Shown here: positions 6,839 through 14,253 of the stretch, in pieces
How positions within the stretch are numbered: the stretch's first letter is position 1
Layout: every line of letters starts with the position of its first letter
Notes under the pieces: model-generated
What the model saw: only the letters and a program-made list of their open reading frames with translations
The model's database searches: none
Told to the model about the DNA's origin: nothing
Assembly: GCA_002349525.1 (NCBI GenBank)
Contig: DEDL01000035.1
Span: 1-14,918 of the forward strand
Length of the DNA stretch: 14,918 bases
From: Lachnoclostridium sp. UBA2905
GTDB lineage: Bacteria; Bacillota; Clostridia; Lachnospirales; Lachnospiraceae
Reading direction: 5' to 3'
Made by a program: the position numbers and the translations under genes

Positions 6839-8545
6839 ATGAATAAAGGTATTACAATGTATATGAGAAAACATGCGAATGCTATATTTTTCGTGATGAT
6901 TTTCATGGTAGCAGCAGCTTTTTTAGTTAAAGGGGTACCTGCATTTGCTGCAGAAGGGGCAGCAGATGCAGCAGAATATACACCTAAATTTTATGCAACA
7001 TTCTGGTCAATTGTGCCATCTATTGTTGCTATATCACTTGCACTTATTACAAAAGAGGTCTACAGCTCACTTTTTATAGGAATTGCGGTAGGTGCACTTT
7101 TGTATTCTGATTTTTCATTTGAAGGCACTGTTCTTGGAATATTCAATTACGGTGTTATCTCAGAAGGAAAAGAGGTTGGTATAATCTCAGTTCTTACAAG
7201 TCCCGGCAACGTAGGAATTCTTATATTCCTTGTAATACTTGGCAGTATAGTTGCACTTATGAACAAGGCCGGTGGCTCCAAGGCATTTGGTGAATGGGCG
7301 GCAGTTCATATTAAGACAAAGGTGGGAGCAGAGCTTGCTACAATTTTCCTTGGATGTCTTATATTTATTGATGATTATTTTAACTGTCTTACAGTAGGCA
7401 GTGTTATGAGACCGGTTACTGACAAGCATAAGATTTCAAGAGCAAAATTTGCATATCTTATAGATGCTACTGCAGCTCCTGTATGCATTATTGCACCTGT
7501 TTCTTCCTGGGCGGCAGCAGTTAACGGTTTCGTAGATGGTGAAGATGGTCTTTCACTTTTCGTAAGGGCAATTCCATATAATTTTTATGCTTTACTTACA
7601 ATCCTGATGATGGTTCTTATGGCTGTGCTTAAGGTTGAATTTGGTTCAATGGCAAAGCATGAATACAATGCGGAGCATGGTGATCTGTTTACAACCCCGG
7701 ATCGTCCTTATGCGGAAGCAGATGCAGCTACAACTGATTCAAAGGGTAAGGTAATTGACCTTATAATTCCTATTGCCAGCCTTGTTATATGTTGTGTAAC
7801 CGGAATTGTATATACGGGTGGATTTTTCTCCGGAGAGAGCTTTATAACTGCATTTTCTAATTCAGATGCCTCTCTTGGGCTTGCACTTGGAAGCTTTTTT
7901 GGAATTCTTATAACGATAATTATATATCTTATTAGAAGAGTTCTTTCATTTAATGAATGTATGGCTTGTCTGGCAGATGGATTCAAAGCAATGGTTCCTG
8001 CCATACTGATTCTTACATTTGCATGGACTCTTAAGTCAGTTACAGACGGACTTGGAGCCAAGGAATTTGTTGCTACAAGTATGCAGGCCGTATCGGGAGA
8101 TCTTATGGGATTCCTTCCTGCTATTATATTCCTTGTAGGCTGTTTCCTGGCATTTGCAACAGGAACATCCTGGGGAACATTTGGTATACTTATTCCTATC
8201 GTTGTAGGTGTTTTTGAAGGGGTTAATTATGAACTTATGATAGTTTCAATATCAGCCTGTATGGCAGGTGCTGTATGTGGTGATCACTGTTCACCTATTT
8301 CAGATACAACTATTATGGCATCGGCGGGGGCACAGTGTAATCATGTTAATCATGTTTCCACACAGCTTCCATATGCAATGATGGCGGCTTCAGTATCATT
8401 TGTTGCATATATTATCACAGGACTGTTAGCTAATTATCACATGCCAGCGATATTAGGACTTCCACTTGCTATGGCAATGATGGTGGGGGTAGTTATATTC
8501 TTAAAAGCAAAGCATAAAAGTGCTTTAAATAAAGTTAACAATTAA
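6839..8545 (+). CDS. NhaC-family Na+/H+ antiporter-like transporter
   Basis: A 568-residue membrane protein with ten or more hydrophobic helices. Family signatures are LIFIDDYFNCLTVG (174-187), DATAAPVCIIAPVSSWAA (209-226), AFATGTSWGTFGILIPI (438-454) and GDHCSPISDTTIMASAGAQC (481-500), followed by NHVNHVSTQLPYA. The acidic and His residues around the discontinuous helices are present. NhaC members exchange Na+ for H+, and relatives exchange organic anions, so the substrate is uncertain. GAGGAAAAGG just upstream supports the ATG at 6839. N-terminal residues ~11-38 form a separate signal-peptide-like segment ending PAFAAEG before the first conserved helix, which is unusual. A long soluble, acidic loop lies at 270-303. 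It is the second gene of the operon, 15 nt before the ligase, whose ribosome site overlaps its stop codon. Confidence 0.9.
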   Translation: MNKGITMYMRKHANAIFFVMIFMVAAAFLVKGVPAFAAEGAADAAEYTPKFYATFWSIVPSIVAISLALITKEVYSSLFIGIAVGALLYSDFSFEGTVLGIFNYGVISEGKEVGIISVLTSPGNVGILIFLVILGSIVALMNKAGGSKAFGEWAAVHIKTKVGAELATIFLGCLIFIDDYFNCLTVGSVMRPVTDKHKISRAKFAYLIDATAAPVCIIAPVSSWAAAVNGFVDGEDGLSLFVRAIPYNFYALLTILMMVLMAVLKVEFGSMAKHEYNAEHGDLFTTPDRPYAEADAATTDSKGKVIDLIIPIASLVICCVTGIVYTGGFFSGESFITAFSNSDASLGLALGSFFGILITIIIYLIRRVLSFNECMACLADGFKAMVPAILILTFAWTLKSVTDGLGAKEFVATSMQAVSGDLMGFLPAIIFLVGCFLAFATGTSWGTFGILIPIVVGVFEGVNYELMIVSISACMAGAVCGDHCSPISDTTIMASAGAQCNHVNHVSTQLPYAMMAASVSFVAYIITGLLANYHMPAILGLPLAMAMMVGVVIFLKAKHKSALNKVNN

Positions 8546-8560
8546 GGAGGTTTTTTACAA

Positions 8561-9859
8561 ATGGCAAATTATTTTCAGGAAGAGATAGAAACAGCTTCCA
8601 GAGAACAGATTGAAAAGATACAGCATGATGGACTGTTAGATGTGGTGAAGAGGGTTTACGAGAACGTTCCTTATTACAGAAAGAAGATGGATGAAGCAGG
8701 GGTTAAACCTGAGGATATAAAAGAGTTATCTGACATTACAAAGCTTCCATTCCTTACAAAGGATGATCTTAGAGATGCTTATCCTTATGATCTTATGGCA
8801 CTTCCTGTAAGTGAATGTGTACGTATCCATTCAACATCAGGAACAACAGGAAGACGTGTTGTAGATTTCTATACACAGAACGATATTGACAAGTGGGAAG
8901 ACGGATGTGCACGTGCAATATGTGCTGCCGGCGGAACAAAAGAAGATGTAGTACAGGTATCATATGGTTACGGATTATTTACAGGTGGTTCGGGTCTTAA
9001 TGGTGGTTCACACAAGGTTGGATGTCTTACACTTCCAATGTCATCAGGTAACACTGACAGACAGCTTCAGTTTATGTGCGACTTTGGAACAACAATTCTT
9101 TGCTGTACACCCTCATATGCTGCATATCTTGCAGAATCAATTAATGAGCGTGGAATAAAGGATCAGATCAAGGTTAAGGCCGGAATATTTGGTGCTGAAG
9201 CATGGTCAGAAGAAATGAGACATGATATAGAGAAAAATCTTGGAATTAAAGCCTATGATATTTATGGACTTACTGAGATTGAAGGACCTGGTGTTGCATT
9301 TGAATGTGAGGCACAGGATGGTATGCATATCTGTGAAGATTATTTCCTTCCTGAAATTGTTGATCTTGATACACTTGAGCCTGTTCCTGATGGACAGATT
9401 GGTGAGCTCGTATTTACAAGCTTTGCTAAGGAAGCATTTCCACTTATAAGATACAGAACTAAGGATATTACATATATTACACATGAAAAATGTAAGTGCG
9501 GACGTACACATGCCCGTATTCACAGACTTATGGGAAGAACTGATGATATGCTTATTATCAAGGGTGTTAATGTATATCCATCACAGATTGAGGAAGTACT
9601 TATTAAGCAGGGTATGCCAGCCAATTATCAGCTTATTGTAGACAGAGTAAATAATAGTGACACTATGGAGGTTAATGTTGAAATGACTCCAGAGATGTTC
9701 TCTGATTCTGTAAGTGATATTGCTGCTAAGGAAAAAGAGATTGTTGCAGCCCTTAAGAGCATGCTTGGAATATATGCTAAGGTTAAACTTGTTGAGCCTA
9801 AGTCTATAACACGTTCAGAGGGTAAGGCTGTAAGAATTATAGATAACCGTAAAATTTGA
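8561..9859 (+). CDS. paaK: Phenylacetate-CoA ligase-like (PaaK family) AMP-forming ligase
   Basis: The 432-residue length is typical of PaaK. Adenylating-enzyme motifs occur in order: phosphate loop STSGTTGR (91-98), YGLTE (235-239), LIRYRTKD (295-302), GRTDDMLIIKGVNVYPSQIE (325-344), and catalytic K422 in RSEGKAVRIID. A KCKCGRTH pair of cysteines (311, 313) is common in the family. The reaction joins an aryl acid such as phenylacetate to CoA via an acyl-AMP. In anaerobic gut bacteria such ligases usually sit with indolepyruvate:ferredoxin oxidoreductase genes or ACT proteins. Here the ACT protein follows, but no oxidoreductase is seen in the window. AAGGAGG (8544-8550) overlaps the upstream stop, giving tight coupling. 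Enzyme class is firm; the acid used is unknown. Confidence 0.92.
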   Translation: MANYFQEEIETASREQIEKIQHDGLLDVVKRVYENVPYYRKKMDEAGVKPEDIKELSDITKLPFLTKDDLRDAYPYDLMALPVSECVRIHSTSGTTGRRVVDFYTQNDIDKWEDGCARAICAAGGTKEDVVQVSYGYGLFTGGSGLNGGSHKVGCLTLPMSSGNTDRQLQFMCDFGTTILCCTPSYAAYLAESINERGIKDQIKVKAGIFGAEAWSEEMRHDIEKNLGIKAYDIYGLTEIEGPGVAFECEAQDGMHICEDYFLPEIVDLDTLEPVPDGQIGELVFTSFAKEAFPLIRYRTKDITYITHEKCKCGRTHARIHRLMGRTDDMLIIKGVNVYPSQIEEVLIKQGMPANYQLIVDRVNNSDTMEVNVEMTPEMFSDSVSDIAAKEKEIVAALKSMLGIYAKVKLVEPKSITRSEGKAVRIIDNRKI

Positions 9860-9880
9860 TGATGTGGGGAGGTATAACTT

Positions 9881-10300
9881 ATGAATATTAATCAGATTTC
9901 TATTTTTGTGGAAAATAAACCGGGTAAGCTTGCAAAACTGACAAAGTTTCTTGCTGATAATCAGGTGGATATGAGAGCATTTGAGATTGCTGATACAAGT
10001 GATTATGGTATTGTTCGAATCATTGTTGACAAGCCATATGACACAGTAACACTTCTTAAGGACAATGACTGGATATGCAGCATTTCAGAGGTTGTAGGGG
10101 TTAAGATTCCTGATGTTGCAGGTGAGATGTCAAAGGCTCTTGCAGTTCTTGATAATGCAGGAATCAGTGTTGATTATGCTTATACATTCCCTGCTTCAGG
10201 TGATGGTGCTCTTATGGTGATTAAGGTTGCTGAAGTTGAAAAGGTTGCCGGACTTTTCAAAGGTGCAGGCCTTAAGGTTGTATCACAGGAAAACCTGTAG
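9881..10300 (+). CDS. Tandem ACT-domain protein
   Basis: The 139-residue protein is two ACT domains and nothing else. Domain 1 is about residues 3-68, with ISIFVENKPGKLAKLTKFL and the DYGIVRIIVD strand. Domain 2 is about 71-137, with a GEMSKALAVLDNAGISVDY helix and the ALMVIKV strand. ACT domains bind amino acids or related small ligands. Free-standing double-ACT proteins often lie beside PaaK-like ligases, as here (21 nt gap), and are thought to sense the substrate or an aromatic amino acid; that role is inferred. The GGGGAGG upstream of the ATG at 9881 fixes the start. It is the last gene of the operon; a long hairpin follows 45 nt later. Confidence 0.92.
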   Translation: MNINQISIFVENKPGKLAKLTKFLADNQVDMRAFEIADTSDYGIVRIIVDKPYDTVTLLKDNDWICSISEVVGVKIPDVAGEMSKALAVLDNAGISVDYAYTFPASGDGALMVIKVAEVEKVAGLFKGAGLKVVSQENL

Positions 10301-10344
10301 ACAGCAGAGAAAGCTTAGATAACAGATAATATTTTGTGAACTGT

Positions 10345-10402
10345 AAACAGTGGATTTTGATATTATAGCATTTAGAAATTTATATTAAGATCCACTGTTT
10401 TT
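10345..10402 (+). terminator. Long hairpin terminator closing the purine permease/ligase operon
   Basis: The 19-nt arm 10345-10363 (AAACAGTGGATTTTGATAT) pairs along its full length with 10382-10400, with two G-U pairs and an 18-nt loop. A short T-run (10398-10402) follows. The poor U tract makes it less canonical than the terminators at 3652 and 5225. Confidence 0.65.
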
Positions 10403-10449
10403 GTCTTAGGTTTATAAGATTTCCAATTCTATAAGTGGTGAGTTTAAAA

Positions 10450-10497
10450 ATGCAGGTACGCAAAGATGCACCTGGATAACAGGGGAGGTATTTGCAT
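10450..10497 (+). promoter_or_regulatory. Structured leader that can hide the GH43 ribosome site
   Basis: ATGCAGGTAC (10450-10459) can pair with GTATTTGCAT (10488-10497) over 10 bp with two G-U pairs. This would enclose the AGGGGAGG ribosome site (10481-10488) and reach the TTG start. A competing hairpin pairs CAGGT and GCA (10453-10463) with TGC and ACCTG (10468-10475). The ACCT within it can also pair with AGGT of the ribosome site. The leader could therefore switch between states. It matches no riboswitch class I can name. Confidence 0.35.
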
Positions 10498-12572
10498 TGA
10501 CAATTTTAAAAACACATAGAAAGAAGAGAATGAAAAGAAGTTTATCTCTTGTACTTGCTTTGGCAATGACAGTTACAGGTCTGCCAGGGGGATTACATAG
10601 TACAGGCAGCTGAAGAAATTGGTAAACCGGCTGAACTTACATTTGATGATGCGAATGATCCATTACTTGCTGGTAATGCCAAAGCGGAAGCACCTAATGG
10701 ATATTCACTTATTGAAAGAAATGGCGGTAAGGCTTTAAGTCTTTCAGATTCCCAAAATCAGTATATCGCACTTACTGGCAGCAGGAAAAGGAGTATATTG
10801 TTAGCGTTATGGAAAAAGAATATGGATATATTCTTGGCTATGTGGCAGGTGATAATGACAGAACAGGAAGTCTTCATCTGGCATACAGCAGGGATGGTAA
10901 AACATTTACGGCACTTAATGGTAATTCAGGAGTTCTGTTTGCAAAAAATGATACATCAGACGGCAATAAAAACCTTAGCACAGGCATCAGGTTCAAGGGA
11001 ACAAGCCTTGTAAGAGTAGCTAAGGATTCATTTGCAATGCTTGCACCTCAGGGGAAGAATGATAAATACATGTACGTTTATTCATCAAATAATCTTCTGG
11101 AGTACAGCGAAGCAGATGATTCATTTAAGGCAGATATGTATGACCAGTATGGAGATAATGTTTATGCAGATGCACAGGCAGATCTTAGCGGACTTACTGT
11201 ACCAAAGGGAGCTAAAAACGGAAGCATTATAGGCCTGACTAAAGACGAATATGATGCTATAGTGGAAAGATTTGGAATTGTTGGCAATGAGTCAGTTGAG
11301 ATTGAAACAGATGCAATTACAATTGATACTGAGGAAGATTTAGCTGATGCACTTCCAAAGACAGCAACAGCAACTTATAGTGATGGAAGCGAAGCAGTAT
11401 TTGATATAAGCTGGGATCAGGCAGCAGTTGATATGAGTATGCCAGGAACATATACACTTAATGGTAAGGTTAATACTTACCTTAACCCATTAATTGAGCA
11501 GAGAGCGGATCCTCAGATTAAGTATGATGCTGATGAAAACTGCTATTATTTTACAGCTTCATATCCTGCATTTAATAATGTAAATAATGGTTATGACAGA
11601 ATTATATTAAGAAAGGCTGATTCTATATCAGGTCTTGCTGATGAAAATGGTGGACTTGAAAAAGAAATAACAATCTGGAGGGCTGCATCATCAGGCAAGA
11701 TGTCAAAGCATGTATGGGCACCTGAACTTCATAAGATAGAAGGAAAATGGTATGTATTCTTTGCTGCGGGAGATTCAGATAATATATGGAACATCCGTCC
11801 ATATGTACTTGTATGTCAGGATAGCAGCAATCCATACAATGAAGACAGCTGGAAGCTTGATGATGGCTCTTATGAGATTCATGCAGCTACAAGCAGACAG
11901 GATGCTTATTTTAAGCATATGTCACTTGATATGACTTATTTTGAGCAGGATGGAAAGCACTATGTAATATGGGCTGATATTATTGGACAGTCAGCTCTTT
12001 ATATGCAGGAGATTGATCCTTTGCAGCCATGGATGGGAACAAGTGATAAGGTAATAATGCTTACAACCCCTGAGTACGGCTGGGAAAGAGATACTGAAAG
12101 GGTAAATGAGGGACCTACAATTCTTAAGCATGATGGAAAGATATTCTGTTCATTTTCTGCATCAGGTACTGGTCCGGAGTATTGTATCGGAATGCTGTAT
12201 GCAGACGAAAATACAGATCTTTTAGACGAGAACTCATGGACCAAGATGGGCTACCCATTACTTACATCAGCGGACGTACCGGAAGAATATGGTCCGGGTC
12301 ATAACAGCTTTACAGTTGATGCAGGTGGAAATCCTGTATTTGTATACCATGCCCGTTCAAAGGAATGCTATGAAAATAAATGTGAGTGGGCTTCAAGTAA
12401 TTCACTTTATGATCCTTGCAGACATGCAAGAGTTAAGAATGTTCACTGGACAAAGGATGGACTTCCAATTCTCAAAATGAGCTCAGAGGAAGAACTTCCT
12501 TCTTCAATGAGAGATGTGTCAATAAGTGTTACAGTTAAAAATTTGATGCTATATACAAAACGGTATATATAA
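10497..12572 (+). pseudogene. Secreted GH43 arabinofuranosidase-like enzyme, broken by two frame changes
   Basis: GGGGAGG (10482-10488) and a TTG at 10497 begin a signal peptide in one frame that stops at TGA 10611. One G fewer in the G5 run (10587-10591) would restore a VQAAEE cleavage site. The second frame carries a LamG/concanavalin-like start (LTFDD, GKALSL, QYIALTG). Near 10780 the reading returns to the first frame and stays open from 10809 for 587 residues. These hold a propeller-like SLHLAYSRDG part (~1-160), a Big_4-type Ig module (~165-222) and a GH43 five-blade propeller (~225-570). GH43 residues are D234 in RADPQ, D374 in LDMTYF and E434 in NEGP, plus YGPGHNSF. Family enzymes release arabinose or xylose from hemicellulose. 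The catalytic half looks intact, but most of the LamG domain is missing, so a deletion is likely at the second junction. Confidence 0.8.
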
Positions 12573-12633
12573 GACTGTTAAGGTACAGGTTAGATAGTTG
12601 TTTTAAACTATGTAATTTTATAAAAGATTTAAG

Positions 12634-12695
12634 GAAGCCGGAAACTCATGATTTCTGAGGGTAAATCTCAGCTTGTGTAATTTTCGGCTTCTTTT
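12634..12695 (+). terminator. Rho-independent terminator after the GH43 gene
   Basis: GAAGCCGGAAA (12634-12644) pairs with TTTTCGGCTTC (12681-12691), followed by TTTT. A nested hairpin, CTGAG/CTCAG (12655-12671), occupies the loop. Confidence 0.75.
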
Positions 12696-12722
12696 ATTTT
12701 GTATAACGGAGTGTAGAGTACA

Positions 12723-12800
12723 GTGATTCTGAGAAGAATATGTCAGCTTACACTGACCAGAATCACGGATCAGGTCTCACGTGTATTCGACTTGAATGCA
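12723..12800 (+). other. Two adjacent intergenic hairpins of unknown role
   Basis: GTGATTCTG (12723-12731) pairs perfectly with CAGAATCAC (12758-12766). Nested inside, GTCAG (12742-12746) pairs with CTGAC (12753-12757), leaving a 10-nt one-sided bulge. A second hairpin, TGTATTC/GAATGCA (12782-12800), follows after 15 nt. An A-run and not a T-run comes next, so it is no terminator on this strand. The rest of the 12696-12967 gap holds nothing I can identify apart from the ribosome site of the next gene. Confidence 0.4.
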
Positions 12801-12967
12801 TAAAAAAAGTATAGATTTTATATGAGCAGAAAGCATGAACAAAAAGAAAAGCGGATTGCGAATATCAGCTGCCATAATATCATTTTTTGAAAAAAGTTGT
12901 AAGATTTAATGCGGTTCTTTACGAATAACAGGTATAAAATAAAAAAGAAGAAAGGAAGTCGATTATT

Positions 12968-13984
12968 ATGAAAAAAACAACTAAAACAATATGTATGGCA
13001 GCAGCTTTATCAATGATGATGATCTTTGGATTTAATAATGTATCAGCAGCGGATTCCGTAAAAATTGACGCGAATAATTTCCCGGATCAGTTTTTAAGAG
13101 ATTATGTTGGACAAAACTGTGACCTGGATAAGGATGGAATATTATCAGCGCAGGAGATGGATTCAGTTCAGTATATTTATCTGCACCGTTTTGGTGAACT
13201 TGATGATGAATTCAGAGAGGAAAATGAAATATTTGATAAAAAATATAAGGCTGTGAATTATGAAGCAAGTGACATTAAGCTTGATTTAAATGGAATTCAA
13301 TATTTCACAAATCTTCAGAATTTTGAAATTGATAGGGCCTGGGGTCTTAAGGAAGTAAGTGGTGACAGATACAATATGTATGAGATAAACATAGACAATA
13401 TGGACAAGCTTGCCCAGTGTAAAAAACTGCAGGAGCTCATTATTGGAAAATGTGATATACCTTCAATAGATCTTTCTGTATGGCCGGAGTTAAGGAAGGT
13501 TACATTGAGCGAAAGTAAGGTACTTAATTCAATACATATTGATAATCCTTAGCTTACTTATTTTGCTGTTGATCATATTAATTCTGTTGAAAGCATTAAT
13601 TTATCAAAGGCTCCAAAGCTTGAAAGAGTAGTTATACAAGCTGAAAAGGTAAAAAAAGTTAATGTAACTGGATGCAGCAAACTTAATAATCTTTATCTTG
13701 CTTCTAACACATTAAAAAGTATCAGCCTTAAGAGTAACAAAAACCTGAAGGGACTTACTCTTGCCGGTAAGAAGCTTAGTAAAATTGACCTGGCAAACAA
13801 TAAAAAACTTGTTTATGTGACAATAGGCGGGGCTAAAATGAAGGTGTTGGATTTAAGAAAAAATACAAAGCTTAAGTGCGTTGATCTGAAAGCTTCTCCT
13901 TCAATCAAAAAAGTCAGAGTGAACAATGTTAAGAAGTTTAAGAAGAATATAAGCTGCACTAAAAAGACAAAAATTGTCAAATGA
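12968..13984 (+). pseudogene. Secreted EF-hand/leucine-rich-repeat protein interrupted by an in-frame amber codon
   Basis: AAAGGAAG precedes the ATG at 12968. The first 194 codons encode a signal peptide (cleavage near VSAA-D, residue 28) and a DANNFPDQFLRDYV segment typical of clostridial LRR surface proteins. A full EF-hand-like calcium loop follows: D52, D54, D56, G57 and E63 in DLDKDGILSAQE. Leucine-rich repeats (FTNLQNFEID, CKKLQELIIG, WPELRKVTLS) come next. A TAG stands at 13550-13552. After it the same frame continues for 143 more sense codons of the same repeat type (APKLERVVIQ, CSKLNNLYLA, NTKLKCVDLK) to TGA 13982-13984. A CAG-to-TAG change would explain it. The full protein would be 338 residues. 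A recent nonsense mutation is the simplest reading. Confidence 0.8.
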
Positions 13985-14027
13985 TCTTCTTGTTAAAATC
14001 ATTTTATAGCAATAAAAAAATCACACA

Positions 14028-14075
14028 AAAAAGGTGGTATTTGCTCTTATAAAACAGGACGAATGTCACCTTTTT
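14028..14075 (+). terminator. Possible terminator after the LRR gene
   Basis: AAAAAGGTG (14028-14036) pairs with CACCTTTTT (14067-14075) over 9 bp with a 30-nt loop, 43 nt after the TGA. The stem is mostly A-T and the loop is long, so it may be weak. The rest of 13985-14253 holds only a short direct repeat of GAGAAAAATGGTG (14152 and 14165). Confidence 0.4.
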
Positions 14076-14253
14076 AAGTTGAAAATATTCAGAAAAAATG
14101 TTAAAATCAGAGCAAAGTTTCGTTAAAAATTCCATTAATGAAACATATTGTGAGAAAAATGGTGGAGAAAAATGGTGGAAAAATGCAGGCAAAATATAGC
14201 TAAAATATGTTGGTAATATGGTGGAAAATAATATATGAAAAGAGGAAGCTTAT

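Noticed and set aside
10456..10475. Cyclic di-GMP (GEMM-I) riboswitch suggested by ACGCAAAG in the GH43 leader
   Set aside because: The preceding GNRA-capped hairpin and the second receptor helix are absent; only the 8-nt string matches.
12782..12808. Terminator for the region before the LRR gene
   Set aside because: The hairpin is followed by an A-run on the + strand, and on the - strand the T-run precedes the stem, so it fits neither direction.
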